Assembly: GCF_900115845.1 (NCBI RefSeq)
Contig: NZ_FOXX01000002.1
Location: forward strand, 248,001 to 312,000
Source: Priestia endophytica DSM 13796
GTDB taxonomy: Bacteria; Bacillota; Bacilli; Bacillales; Bacillaceae_H
Direction: 5' to 3'
DNA length: 64,000 nt
Part shown: positions 16,573-25,721 of the stretch, in pieces
Position numbering within the stretch: the stretch's first letter is position 1
Layout of the letters: every line of letters starts with the position of its first letter
Made by a program: the position numbers and the translations under genes
Notes under the pieces: generated by a model
What the model was told of the DNA's origin: nothing
Seen by the model: the letters and a program-made list of their open reading frames with translations, nothing else
Database searches by the model: none

Positions 16573-17505
16573 GTGAACAAAATAGCTTTTCTTTTTCCTG
16601 GACAAGGAACACAGTATGAAGGGATGCTTGATGATCTCCCTCAAACAACTCTTACTTCCTCACTTTTGGAGAGAGCTCAAAATCGGTTGGGTCATGATCC
16701 TCTTTTGCTTGATGATAAAGAGCATATTAACACATCTGTTGGTACTCAGCTTAGCTTGTTTATAAAAGGCGTTGTTTTAGAAGCTCACCTTGAGGAGGAA
16801 AAAATTTATCCACACGTTGTTGCAGGGCATTCAATAGGAAGTTTCGCTGCAGCTGTAGCAGCAAAAGTCCTATCTTTTGAAGATGGACTTCACATTGTGA
16901 AAAAACGTGCTGAATTAATGGATAATGTTGGTGGAGAAGACTATGGAATGGGCGTTATTGTTGGGGTGAACAAGGAAAAGTTAGTTCACATTGTAGCATC
17001 TGTTCATAGTGAAACAACACCTGTTTATATAGCTAATGAAAATGCAGAAGATCAGTATACTGTTTCAGGAAAGCGGATAGGTATAGAAGTTGTGTTAGAA
17101 AAAGCAAGAAAGCAAGGAGCCTCCAAGGCAAAGTTTTTAAACATGACAGTTCCTTCACACTGTCCTCTTATGAACGACGTGGGGAAAACACTTTTTGGGG
17201 AACTTGAAAAATGTACAATTTCAGATCCTGCTGTTCCTTTCATCGGAAATAAAAGGGCTCGTCCACTTCAAACAGGCTCAGCTGTCAAGGAAGACTTAGC
17301 TTTTAACGTTTCTCATCCTGTTTTATGGCATAACTGTTCCACCATAATGAAGGAACTTGGTGTAAAACTATTTGTTGAAATGGCTCCTGGTCATGTTCTA
17401 GTAGATCTTATCAAACGTAAATACCCAGAAGGCCATTTTTTTCCTCTTTCATCCTTTTCATTAGATGATGTCCTGTTTTTAGTAAAGAAATACAAAAGTA
17501 AATAA
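16573..17505 (+). CDS. mdcH: Malonate decarboxylase, malonyl-CoA:ACP transacylase subunit
   Basis: 310 aa, FabD-like acyltransferase. The N terminus has FLFPGQGTQ (residues 7-15), the nucleophile elbow is GHSIG with Ser near 87, and MTVPSHCPLM near residue 190 holds the second catalytic histidine. MdcH loads a malonyl group on the holo acyl carrier protein MdcC to start the decarboxylation cycle. GTG 16573 is chosen because AAGGAGGTGAGG lies 9 nt upstream; an in-frame GTG at 16561 would overlap that site. First gene of the operon mdcH-A-B-C-DE-G. Confidence 0.9.
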   Translation: MNKIAFLFPGQGTQYEGMLDDLPQTTLTSSLLERAQNRLGHDPLLLDDKEHINTSVGTQLSLFIKGVVLEAHLEEEKIYPHVVAGHSIGSFAAAVAAKVLSFEDGLHIVKKRAELMDNVGGEDYGMGVIVGVNKEKLVHIVASVHSETTPVYIANENAEDQYTVSGKRIGIEVVLEKARKQGASKAKFLNMTVPSHCPLMNDVGKTLFGELEKCTISDPAVPFIGNKRARPLQTGSAVKEDLAFNVSHPVLWHNCSTIMKELGVKLFVEMAPGHVLVDLIKRKYPEGHFFPLSSFSLDDVLFLVKKYKSK

Positions 17506-17520
17506 CAAGAGGTGAGTATG

Positions 17521-19158
17521 ATGAAGAATCGTTCATGGACGACAAAACGAGATGAGAAAAGAAAAAAGCTAGAGTCTGTACAACATCTTGTAAAAGGTAA
17601 AATTATTGACACTAAAAATATGAAAGAAGCCCTTGAGTGTCTTATTTCAAGTGGTGATAGAGTAGTGCTTGAAGGTGATAATCAAAAGCAAGCATCTTTT
17701 CTTTCAGAAGCTTTAAATAGTGTGGATCCTAAAAAAATTCATGATCTTCACATGATTATGTCAAGTATTTCAAGGCCTGATCATTTAACTCTTTTTGAAA
17801 AAGGAATTGGCAGTAAAATTGATTTTTCCTATGCTGGCCCACAGAGTTTACGCGTTGCGCAAATGATTGAAGATGGCGTGTTGAAAATGGGGGAAATTCA
17901 CACATACTTAGAACTTTACGGACGTTTGTTTGTTGATTTAATTCCAAAAGTTGCTCTTGTAGCAGCTGAGAAAGCAGATGAAAAAGGGAATTTGTATACA
18001 GGAAGCAATACAGAAGAAACGCCAACAATTATTGAAGCAGCTGCTTTTAAAGATGGAATTGTTATTGTTCAAGTAAATGAAATTGTAGAAGAGCTTCCAC
18101 GCGTTGATATTCCTTCTGATTGGGTAGATTTTGTTGTTCAGTCTCCAGAACCATATCAGCTCGAGGCCTTATTTACACGAGATCCTTCTGGTATAACTGA
18201 ACTACAGATTTTAATGGGGATGATGGCCATTCGCGGTATTTACGAAAAGCATAATGTACAAAGCTTAAATCATGGGATTGGATTTAATACAGCAGCAATT
18301 GAGCTTCTTTTACCAACGTATGGAGAGTCTTTGGGGTTAAAAGGAAAAATTGCGAAACATTGGACGCTCAATCCGCATCCAACACTCATTCCCGCTATTG
18401 AGAGCGGCTGGGTTGAAAGCATTCATAGCTTCGGCGGAGAAGTTGGAATGGAGAGGTATACAGCAGCACGTCCTGACGTTTTCTTTACGGGGAAAGATGG
18501 AAAAATGCGTTCGAACCGAGCTCTTTGCCAAGTTGCAGGGCAATATGCAGTAGATATGTTTGTTGGTTCTACACTGCAAATGGATTATTACGGAAACTCT
18601 TCTACAGTCACTTCAGGACGCTTATCAGGATTCGGAGGTGCACCAAACATGGGGCATAATCCACATGGGCGCAGGCATTCAACTCCAGCTTGGTTAGATA
18701 TGATTACAACAAACTCAAGTATGGAAAGAGGGAAAAAGCTTGTTGTGCAAATGTTTGAAACATATGGACAAGGAAACTCCCCTGTTTTTGTGGAATCATT
18801 AGATGCTATTAAAGTACGTGATGAAGCAGATCTAGCAACAACTCCTGTGATGATCTACGGAGATGATGTTACACATGTTGTAACAGAAGAAGGAGTTGCG
18901 TATCTTTATAAAGCTGAAGGACTTGAGGAAAGAAGACAGGCTCTTTCGGCAATTGCTGGAGTAACAAAGCTTGGACGCGAACAAAGTCCAAAAGAAATGA
19001 GAAAGCTGCGAGATAAAGGACTTGTCGCATTACCGGAAGATTTAAAAGTGAAACGAACAGAAGCTAAGCGTTCCCTGCTTGCAGCTAAAAATGTACGTGA
19101 ATTGGTTCAGTGGTCAGACGGGCTTTACGATCCACCTGAAAAATTTAAGAACTGGTGA
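17521..19158 (+). CDS. mdcA: Malonate decarboxylase subunit alpha (ACP:malonate transferase)
   Basis: 545 aa, CoA-transferase-like. Conserved MdcA stretches include FSYAGPQSLRVAQM, EKADEKGNLYTGSNTEETPTI and the glycine-rich GRLSGFGGAPNMGHNPHGRRHSTPAW near residues 360-385. The subunit exchanges the acetyl group on the prosthetic group of MdcC for malonate. ATG 17521 is chosen with AGAGGTG 6 nt upstream; an ATG at 17518 is too close. It is the second gene, 15 bp after mdcH, and its stop is followed within 5 bp by mdcB. Confidence 0.94.
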   Translation: MKNRSWTTKRDEKRKKLESVQHLVKGKIIDTKNMKEALECLISSGDRVVLEGDNQKQASFLSEALNSVDPKKIHDLHMIMSSISRPDHLTLFEKGIGSKIDFSYAGPQSLRVAQMIEDGVLKMGEIHTYLELYGRLFVDLIPKVALVAAEKADEKGNLYTGSNTEETPTIIEAAAFKDGIVIVQVNEIVEELPRVDIPSDWVDFVVQSPEPYQLEALFTRDPSGITELQILMGMMAIRGIYEKHNVQSLNHGIGFNTAAIELLLPTYGESLGLKGKIAKHWTLNPHPTLIPAIESGWVESIHSFGGEVGMERYTAARPDVFFTGKDGKMRSNRALCQVAGQYAVDMFVGSTLQMDYYGNSSTVTSGRLSGFGGAPNMGHNPHGRRHSTPAWLDMITTNSSMERGKKLVVQMFETYGQGNSPVFVESLDAIKVRDEADLATTPVMIYGDDVTHVVTEEGVAYLYKAEGLEERRQALSAIAGVTKLGREQSPKEMRKLRDKGLVALPEDLKVKRTEAKRSLLAAKNVRELVQWSDGLYDPPEKFKNW

Positions 19159-19162
19159 TGAT

Positions 19163-20026
19163 ATGGAGAAAATAGCCGTTTTTAATACGAGTGAATATTT
19201 AAGTACGTTAGCTGTAAATGCGCTAGTGGATGAAGTTTGTTTAACACCTAAGCCAGGACTAGTTGATGAAGAAAACAACGGCTCTCATCATGATTTGACA
19301 CTCTCTATGATGAAAGCTTCTGCTCGTTCCCTATATCCTTTTTTTGTGGAAATGGCACAAGCTGCTAAAGATAAACAACCCTCCCAATCGTTGCGAGAGA
19401 CATTAGGGGAAATAGGAAGAAAAGCAGAAGAAAAAATGTTTGCTGTAACAAATGGAATAAACACTCATAAAGGAGCAATTTGGTCTCTTGGTTTATTGAT
19501 TGGAAGTGTTTCTTCACAAGGAAACAGCACGTCAGAGGAAATTGCGAAAAGAGCAGGTGAAATTGCTCGTTTTGAGGATACTTTTATGATGAAAAGGTTA
19601 ACAAATGGAATAAGAGCAAAGAAAAAGTACGGAGTAAATGGAGCTGTAGGAGAAGCTAAAGCTGGTTTCCCTCATATTATAAAGTTTGTTTTACCAATGC
19701 TTAGAGAAACAAAAAATATAAATCATAGTCGTTTAAATGCCTTAATGGCTGTGATGGCACATTTAGATGATACGTGCATTCTTCATAGGGGAGGAACTCT
19801 TGCTTCAGAAAAAGTAAAAGAAGGAGCACGTGCCGTTCTTCGAAATGGCGGAGTTGGAACAAGAGAAGGGTTTCAAAGTCTTCTAAAATTAAATAGCCTT
19901 GTTGAAGCGCTTTTTGTGTCTCCTGGTGGAAGTGCAGATTTACTAGCGGCAGGTCTCTTTTTATATGAATTAGAGAAGAGAGGAATTGGAGGGAATTCGG
20001 ATGGAAACACTTCGTTACGTTTATGA
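19163..20026 (+). CDS. mdcB: Triphosphoribosyl-dephospho-CoA synthase MdcB
   Basis: 287 aa, CitG/MdcB family. Typical stretches are CLTPKPGLVDEENNGSH near residues 25-41, GINTHKGAIWSLGLL near 95-110 and a LDDTCILHRGG motif near 195. The enzyme joins ATP and dephospho-CoA to make the precursor of the MdcC prosthetic group, which MdcG then attaches. The ribosome binding site is weak (GGTGAT) and the ATG lies 4 bp after the mdcA stop, so translation is probably coupled. It overlaps the start of mdcC by 26 bp. Confidence 0.9.
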   Translation: MEKIAVFNTSEYLSTLAVNALVDEVCLTPKPGLVDEENNGSHHDLTLSMMKASARSLYPFFVEMAQAAKDKQPSQSLRETLGEIGRKAEEKMFAVTNGINTHKGAIWSLGLLIGSVSSQGNSTSEEIAKRAGEIARFEDTFMMKRLTNGIRAKKKYGVNGAVGEAKAGFPHIIKFVLPMLRETKNINHSRLNALMAVMAHLDDTCILHRGGTLASEKVKEGARAVLRNGGVGTREGFQSLLKLNSLVEALFVSPGGSADLLAAGLFLYELEKRGIGGNSDGNTSLRL

Positions 20027-20297
20027 AGGAAAGCGAAAAATAACCAAACGTGCGCATATTGGGGTTGTTGCATCAGGTGATCTAGAAATACTTGTTGAGC
20101 CAACGGAAGAGACAAAAGCAATCGTGACAATTAAAACTGGAAGTGAAGGGTTTAAAGAAGTGTGGGAAGCTGTGCTTGAGCGCTTTTTTATAAAAAATGA
20201 GGTAACAGGAATATTCACAATAAACGACTTTGGAGCAACTCCTGGTGTTGTAGGACTGCGTTTAGCTCAGGTATTAGAGGTGAGTGAACATGAGTAA
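20001..20297 (+). CDS. mdcC: Malonate decarboxylase acyl carrier protein
   Basis: 98 aa, the usual MdcC length. Ser25 in GVVASGDLEI matches the position in known MdcC proteins that carries the 2'-(5''-phosphoribosyl)-3'-dephospho-CoA arm. The ATG follows GGAGGG and overlaps the mdcB 3' end. The C terminus overlaps the start of the fused decarboxylase gene by 8 bp, so stoichiometry may be set by coupling. Confidence 0.9.
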   Translation: METLRYVYEGKRKITKRAHIGVVASGDLEILVEPTEETKAIVTIKTGSEGFKEVWEAVLERFFIKNEVTGIFTINDFGATPGVVGLRLAQVLEVSEHE

Positions 20298-21975
20298 ATT
20301 TAAAGAAAGCTTCATCGAATTAAACGGACGTGAACGGGCAAAAGCTATTTTAGACAGTGGGACAGGGATAGAACTTTTAGATCCTTTTGAAGGGATGAAG
20401 TCTCCGCATCTTGAGCCACAAGGAATCGTTCCTCAAAATGATGATGGAGTTATCGTTATAAAAGGTGAAATTGATGGAAAAAGAGTCGTTGTTATTTCAA
20501 TAGAAGGATCGTTTCAAGGAGGCGGTATTGGGGAAGTCTCGGGAGCTAAAATTGCTGGTGCACTTGAGCTTGCTTTAAAAGACAACAGGGAAGGAAAGAA
20601 AATCGTACCTGTCGTTGTATTTGATACAGGAGGTGTTCGGCTGCAGGAAGCAAACTATGGACTTCTGTCAATTGCAGAAATTCAAGGAGCCATTGTTGCT
20701 TTAAATGAATATGTTCCAACAATTGGAATCATCCCAGGAAAAGTCGGGGGATTCGGCGGGATGTCTATTACAGCAGCTCTTTTTTCTCACGTTATGATGA
20801 CACCGAGTGGACGCTATGGTTTGAATGGACCTGAAGTTATTGAACAAGAAGCAGGGGTAAGAGAACTTGATTCAAGCGATAAAAAAATGATTTGGGAAAT
20901 GATCGGCGGAACACAAAGAGTCAAAACAGGTCTTGTAGATGCACTTGTTGAAGACGATATTGATGAAATTCTTTCAATCATCAAAAAAGCGATGAAAGAA
21001 CATCCTGTTAAAAATCGGACAGAGGAAATTAACTTCTATTTAACATTAATTAATAAAGCATTTTCACAAGATACCTTTACCCCGAAAGATTATGAGAAAC
21101 TATATCATCATTTAAAGGAACAAGAGGTAGAGGAACTTCCTAAAGAGAGAGTGAAAGGGAGTAATCAAAAAGAAGATCAAAGTCGAGGAAGAAAGTGGTT
21201 TGAAGCACTAACAAGTGTTCAAAGTCCTTCTGGATGGGCTTCTACCGTTCTTTCACATAGTGATGAAAATGAAAACTATATAGCGGTAGTTCCTGATTCT
21301 TGTAGCCGATTCAAGCGAGCTCGTCACGGTGAAGTAGGTTTATATGAAGGATGGAAAATTGCGCAAACGGTGCAAGAGTTTATTAAAAGAGATGAGAAGA
21401 ATGAGAAAAAGCGAGCCATTATCGCTGTTATTGATGTTCCATCACAAGCTTATGGTTATAAAGAAGAAGTGCTTGGTATTAATGTAGCTCTTGCTGCTTC
21501 TGTAAATATGTTAGCAAAAGCACGACTTTACGGTCATCCAGTGATTGGATTTATTCCAGGAAACGCTATTTCAGGTGCTTTTTTAGCGCTAGGTCTTCAA
21601 GCTAATGCGTTACTTTCATTAGATGATGATAAAATTAATGTACAAGCGATGTCGAAAAAGTCAGCAGCACGTATTACGAAAAGAACGATTAGAGAGCTTG
21701 AAGAAGCAACAAAGAAGGTTCCCGCTATGGCTTATGATATTCATTCTTACAAAACGCTTGGTGCTCTTTCACAGCTTATAACAAATATCAATGGAGAGGA
21801 TCCTTCAGAAGAAGATATTCATATTGTTAAAGACGCGCTTATAACTAGTATTCACGATGTTCAAAACCGAAATGATCGTTCCCTTTCCATTCGCTTGGAA
21901 ACAAAGGAAGCTCTTTTAGGCGGACGAAAAGCCTCTATTGAGGTAAGAGAAAGAATGAAAAAACAGTGGAATTAA
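20290..21975 (+). CDS. mdcD: Fused malonate decarboxylase beta-gamma subunit (MdcD-MdcE)
   Basis: 561 aa. Residues 1 to about 280 match the beta subunit MdcD (carboxyltransferase/crotonase-like, with GSFQGGGIGEVSGAKIAGALELAL and PGKVGGFGGMSI). Residues from about 295 match the gamma subunit MdcE (ALTSVQSPSGWASTVL; IDVPSQAYGYKEEVLGINVALAA; FIPGNAISGAFLALGLQANALL). Together they decarboxylate malonyl-S-ACP to acetyl-S-ACP and CO2. In Klebsiella and Pseudomonas the two are separate genes; here one frame covers both with no frameshift sign. ATG 20290 has AGAGGTGA 6 nt upstream. Confidence 0.92.
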   Translation: MSKFKESFIELNGRERAKAILDSGTGIELLDPFEGMKSPHLEPQGIVPQNDDGVIVIKGEIDGKRVVVISIEGSFQGGGIGEVSGAKIAGALELALKDNREGKKIVPVVVFDTGGVRLQEANYGLLSIAEIQGAIVALNEYVPTIGIIPGKVGGFGGMSITAALFSHVMMTPSGRYGLNGPEVIEQEAGVRELDSSDKKMIWEMIGGTQRVKTGLVDALVEDDIDEILSIIKKAMKEHPVKNRTEEINFYLTLINKAFSQDTFTPKDYEKLYHHLKEQEVEELPKERVKGSNQKEDQSRGRKWFEALTSVQSPSGWASTVLSHSDENENYIAVVPDSCSRFKRARHGEVGLYEGWKIAQTVQEFIKRDEKNEKKRAIIAVIDVPSQAYGYKEEVLGINVALAASVNMLAKARLYGHPVIGFIPGNAISGAFLALGLQANALLSLDDDKINVQAMSKKSAARITKRTIRELEEATKKVPAMAYDIHSYKTLGALSQLITNINGEDPSEEDIHIVKDALITSIHDVQNRNDRSLSIRLETKEALLGGRKASIEVRERMKKQWN

Positions 21976-22580
21976 AACCTCATGATTTAATTAAACTTTC
22001 TTCATTAAGGAATGGATTTTTAACAGAAGAGCACGAGTTACCACAGTGGGCACAGAATTCTCTTCAAGCTTCTCCTTATGTTGTTGTACGAAGAGCGCCT
22101 TTTAGGGGAGAATATATCCCTGTTGGTGTCCGGGAAAAAAAACGAAGTGAACGATTTGGCTTTTATATAAGTAAGCGTGATATTAGTGAGGTAATTTCAC
22201 CCATTCAGTTACAAGAGAGTTTTCCATCAAAGGAAAGACGACATTTAAAAGCCTTTCAGACGCTAAAGCGAGTGAGGGAGATTTTACAAACTGAAGAACG
22301 ATGGGGACTTGGAGGAAGCGTTGGTTTTGAGTTAGCTACAGGAGTAGAAACTGTAAAAGAGACAAGTGATGTTGACGTTATTTTATATAAAGAAGATGCG
22401 ATAGATACAAAAAAAGCGAGAAAGTTGTTAGCTGATTTGGGTGATCTACAAAGCCGAGTTGATATTTCTGTAGAAACAAAGTTTGGAAGTTTCTCGCTGA
22501 TGGAATATTGCAGTAAAGAAAGTTTCTTGTTAAAAACGATAGAAGGTCCAAAATTGATTCAAAAGCCTTTCTCTCCTTAG
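21966..22580 (+). CDS. mdcG: Phosphoribosyl-dephospho-CoA transferase MdcG
   Basis: 204 aa. A nucleotidyltransferase signature GGSVGFELATG...SDVDVIL (about residues 119-140) is as expected for MdcG, which attaches the CoA-derived arm to Ser25 of MdcC. The GTG start overlaps the 3' end of the fused mdcDE gene by 10 bp and has no strong ribosome binding site, so it depends on coupling. It is the last gene of the operon; no MdcF, MdcL/M or other malonate carrier follows. Confidence 0.88.
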   Translation: MELKPHDLIKLSSLRNGFLTEEHELPQWAQNSLQASPYVVVRRAPFRGEYIPVGVREKKRSERFGFYISKRDISEVISPIQLQESFPSKERRHLKAFQTLKRVREILQTEERWGLGGSVGFELATGVETVKETSDVDVILYKEDAIDTKKARKLLADLGDLQSRVDISVETKFGSFSLMEYCSKESFLLKTIEGPKLIQKPFSP

Positions 22581-22593
22581 AAGGGCTTTTGAA
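22558..22593 (+). terminator. Hairpin terminator at end of mdc operon
   Basis: TTCAAAAGCCTTTC pairs with GAAGGGCTTTTGAA (one G-U pair) around an 8-nt loop; it overlaps the mdcG stop. The only T tract is inside the stem, so termination may be leaky. Confidence 0.6.
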
Positions 22594-22618
22594 CTTAAAG
22601 AGAATTTAAGGAAATATG

Positions 22619-22647
22619 TTGCAAATGTGTAGAATTCAGACTACAAT
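22619..22647 (+). promoter_or_regulatory. Promoter of hexuronate operon
   Basis: TTGCAA (22619-22624), a 17-bp spacer and TACAAT (22642-22647) predict a start near 22654, at the edge of a LacI-type palindrome. Confidence 0.7.
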
Positions 22648-22652
22648 AAAAT

Positions 22653-22674
22653 AAAATGTTAACGATAACATTTT
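22653..22674. promoter_or_regulatory. LacI-type operator O1, hexuronate operon
   Basis: AAAATGTTAAC and GATAACATTTT form a 22-bp palindrome with one mismatch, placed over the predicted transcription start. The core TGTTAACGATAACA has the central CG of LacI-family sites; it also fits the CcpA cre consensus with one mismatch. Confidence 0.7.
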
Positions 22675-22743
22675 AAGAGATAGATATTGATAAAATGTTA
22701 ATCTAATAATTTGTTGATGAAATAAATATTGTTTATCACAAAA

Positions 22744-22757
22744 TGTTAACGTTAACA
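22744..22757. promoter_or_regulatory. LacI-type operator O2, before uxaC
   Basis: TGTTAACGTTAACA, a perfect 14-bp palindrome flanked by A tracts, 3 bp before the AAGGAGG of uxaC. It lies 87 bp (centre to centre) from O1, suitable for looping or a roadblock. Confidence 0.7.
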
Positions 22758-22778
22758 AAAAAGGAGGATATCTAAAAG

Positions 22779-24206
22779 ATGAAGGGATTTATGAGTGAAG
22801 ATTTCTTACTTACAAACAGCACAGCAGTAAAGCTATATCATGAATACGCAAAAGATATGCCGATTATTGACTACCATTGCCATTTAAGTCCAAAAGAGAT
22901 TTATGAAAATAAGCAGTTTCGTAATATAACAGACATTTGGTTAGATGGTGATCATTATAAGTGGAGATTGATGAGAGCAAACGGAATTGAGGAGGATTAT
23001 ATTACAGGAAACAAAAGCGACTATGAAAAATTTATCGCCTGGGCTAAAACAGTCCCAATGACAATTGGAAATCCACTTTTTCATTGGACACATCTTGAAT
23101 TGCAGCGCTTCTTTAATATTGATGAACTTCTGAATGAACGCACAGCAGATCATATTTGGGAGAAAACAAACGAAAAGTTAGCAGGTGGGTCACTAAGAGC
23201 AAGGGACTTTATTACGGCTTCAAAAGTTGAAGTTGTTTGTACAACGGATGATCCTGTAGATTCATTGGAGTATCACCTTAAAATAAAAGAACTTAAAAAC
23301 TTTGACACAGCTGTACTACCGAGTTTCAGACCTGATAAAGGACTTGAAATCAATCGGCAGGGGTTTAGTAATTGGGTTAAATCCCTCGAAGAAGCTGCTA
23401 ATATATCAATTGACAACTATGATCGTTTTCTAGAAGCACTTGAAAGCCGCGTGCGCTTTTTCCATTCTGTTGGAGGAAGAGTCTCTGACCACGCTCTTGA
23501 CCGCGTTGTATATGAAGTGGTAACAAAAGAAGAAGCAGGACGCATTTTTGAGAAAGTAATGCTGCAAGGACAAAGTATTACAGAGGAAGAAGAGCGAAAA
23601 TACAAGACATATACGCTTATTTTCTTAGGGGAATTATATAAAGAACTTGATTGGGTTATGCAATTTCATATCCATGCTCTTCGAAATAACAGCACAAAAG
23701 GTTTTGAAAGTCTTGGACCTGATACTGGATACGATGCAATGGACGACGGAGAAATAGCAAAGCCGCTTGTTAGTCTTTTCAATCAGCTAGAGAGAGAAGG
23801 AAGTTTGCCAAAAACCGTTGTATATTCTCTAAATCCAAAAGACAATCCTGTTATCGCAACAGTAATAGGAAGCTTTCAAGGAGGAGGAGTACCAGGGAAA
23901 ATGCAGTTCGGAACAGCATGGTGGTTTAACGACCAGAGAGAAGGTATGTTAGATCAAATGAAAACGCTATCAAATATGGGGCTTTTCAGTCAGTTTATCG
24001 GCATGCTTACAGATTCAAGAAGCTTTTTATCTTATACAAGGCATGAATATTTTAGAAGACTTGTTTGTGACCTTGTTGGTACATGGGTTGAGCAAGGGGA
24101 AGTACCATTTGATGAAGAACTGTTAGAACGCATTATAAAAGGGATTTGCTATAACAATGCTAAAGGCTATTTTAATTTTCCAGCTTATACAGTTCAACAA
24201 TCTTAG
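22779..24206 (+). CDS. uxaC: Glucuronate/galacturonate isomerase
   Basis: 475 aa, amidohydrolase-like TIM barrel. DYHCHLSP near residues 30-37 gives the metal-binding HxH; QFHIHALRNNS near 295 and WWFNDQREGM near 388 are further UxaC blocks. The enzyme converts D-galacturonate to tagaturonate and D-glucuronate to fructuronate, the first step of hexuronate catabolism. ATG 22779 follows AAGGAGG at a rather long 11-nt spacing; ATG 22791 is a possible alternative. First gene of a six-gene operon under two LacI-type operators. Confidence 0.95.
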   Translation: MKGFMSEDFLLTNSTAVKLYHEYAKDMPIIDYHCHLSPKEIYENKQFRNITDIWLDGDHYKWRLMRANGIEEDYITGNKSDYEKFIAWAKTVPMTIGNPLFHWTHLELQRFFNIDELLNERTADHIWEKTNEKLAGGSLRARDFITASKVEVVCTTDDPVDSLEYHLKIKELKNFDTAVLPSFRPDKGLEINRQGFSNWVKSLEEAANISIDNYDRFLEALESRVRFFHSVGGRVSDHALDRVVYEVVTKEEAGRIFEKVMLQGQSITEEEERKYKTYTLIFLGELYKELDWVMQFHIHALRNNSTKGFESLGPDTGYDAMDDGEIAKPLVSLFNQLEREGSLPKTVVYSLNPKDNPVIATVIGSFQGGGVPGKMQFGTAWWFNDQREGMLDQMKTLSNMGLFSQFIGMLTDSRSFLSYTRHEYFRRLVCDLVGTWVEQGEVPFDEELLERIIKGICYNNAKGYFNFPAYTVQQS

Positions 24207-24243
24207 CTAAGAGAGGAGATTGTAAAAGAAGGGGAGTTCGCGA

Positions 24244-25620
24244 TTGAGCGTTGTAAAAACAGAAGGAAAAGTAGAGGTCAAAGTAGAAGGACTTAGCATA
24301 AAAGAAAAAGTCTCCTATGGTATGGGAGACTTTGGAAATGGGTTTATGTTTGACTTAGGACAGCTATACTTACTCAAGTTTTTTACAGATGTAGCAGGAA
24401 TCCCAGCCGCTGCTGCTGGAGGGATTTTTCTTGTTAGCAAACTTTTTGCCGCTATTTGTGATCCAATTGTAGGCTCTTCTATTGATTATCGAAGAAATAT
24501 TGGTGAAAAAGGGAAGTTTCGACCATATCTTCTATTTGGAAGCATTATTTTAGCCATTTTAACTGTCTTGACCTTTATTTCACCGAATCTTTCCTCAACA
24601 GGAAAGCTCGTTTATGCCTATGCTTCCTATATGATTTGGGGAATTGGCTATTCCTTTGTTAATATCCCTTATGGTTCGCTTGGGGCGGCAATGACACAAA
24701 ACGCTGCTGATCGAACGTCTCTTGCTGCTTTTAGACAAACAGGTTCTCTTGGAGCACTTTTTATGACAAGCATTGCTGTTGTTCCTCTTATTCTATTGTT
24801 TCCGAGCGAAAGGATTGGCTACCCCGTTGTAATGGGGATAATGTCTCTTGTTGGCGTGTTAGGGTTCTATATATGCTATCGTAACTGCCAAGAACGCATT
24901 GTTGTAAAAGAAGGTCCAAAGGAAAAACTTTCGTTCATGTCTATCATCAGAACCTTTGCTTCAAATAAACCACTTTTAACACTTGTGCTTATGACGGTTT
25001 TTACGATATCTGCCTACAACATTAAATCAGCAATGCTTATCTATTTTGCTCAATATAATCTTGGAAATGTTCAGCTTATGGCTTATATGAATTTTATTAT
25101 TATTGGTTCCTCTTTTCTAGGAGTTATCATGCTTCCGAAGCTTGTAAGGCGCTTTGGTAAGAAAAAAACGGCGATGATTGGACTCGGCATAAGTATCATA
25201 GCAGATACAGCAAACTTTTTTATGCCGTCAAATGTTGTGTTGTTCACTGTTTTAGCTAGCATTGCCTTTATCGGTATTAGCATTCCAAACGGGATTACAT
25301 GGGCGCTTGTTTCAGACATTATTGATTATGGAGAATGGAAAACAGGAGAAAGGAAAGAAGGAACAACATACGCTCTCTTTAACTTTTCGAGAAAGCTCGC
25401 TCAATCTCTGTCAGGCTTTCTCTCAGGAGTTGGACTTGGTATTATTGGATACATTCCAAATGTTACACAAGCATCAAACACGCTTTTAGGGATAAAAAGT
25501 CTGTTGCTTCTCTATCCTGCTGTTGCTTTGGGGATTGCAATGCTTGTAATTGGCTTGCTTTATAAATTGACGGATGAAAAGCACGAAGAGATGGTAAAAG
25601 ATCTTCAAGCTCGAACTTAG
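24244..25620 (+). CDS. GPH-family hexuronide:cation symporter
   Basis: 458 aa, 12 predicted membrane segments. SYGMGDFGNGFMFDLG near residues 20-35 and the DPIVGSSIDYR stretch near 75-86 are hallmarks of the glycoside-pentoside-hexuronide symporter family (LacS/MelB/YjmB). Between uxaC and the uxa repressor, it most likely imports galacturonate, glucuronate or a short uronide. The start is TTG 24244 behind AAGGGGAG; no ATG lies nearby. B. subtilis yjmB holds the same relative position. Confidence 0.87.
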   Translation: MSVVKTEGKVEVKVEGLSIKEKVSYGMGDFGNGFMFDLGQLYLLKFFTDVAGIPAAAAGGIFLVSKLFAAICDPIVGSSIDYRRNIGEKGKFRPYLLFGSIILAILTVLTFISPNLSSTGKLVYAYASYMIWGIGYSFVNIPYGSLGAAMTQNAADRTSLAAFRQTGSLGALFMTSIAVVPLILLFPSERIGYPVVMGIMSLVGVLGFYICYRNCQERIVVKEGPKEKLSFMSIIRTFASNKPLLTLVLMTVFTISAYNIKSAMLIYFAQYNLGNVQLMAYMNFIIIGSSFLGVIMLPKLVRRFGKKKTAMIGLGISIIADTANFFMPSNVVLFTVLASIAFIGISIPNGITWALVSDIIDYGEWKTGERKEGTTYALFNFSRKLAQSLSGFLSGVGLGIIGYIPNVTQASNTLLGIKSLLLLYPAVALGIAMLVIGLLYKLTDEKHEEMVKDLQART

Positions 25621-25665
25621 AAAATCCTCATCTTTAGCCAATATCTGCTTATTATTCGAGAGTTT

Positions 25666-25694
25666 TTGTGATATTCTTATACTGAAAATACAGG
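25666..25694 (+). promoter_or_regulatory. Possible internal promoter for lacI-type gene
   Basis: TTGTGA (25666-25671), 17 bp, TACAGG (25689-25694). It would let the repressor be made independently of the operon promoter. Confidence 0.35.
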
Positions 25695-25721
25695 GTAACT
25701 CACTAAAGGTAGGTAAATGAA

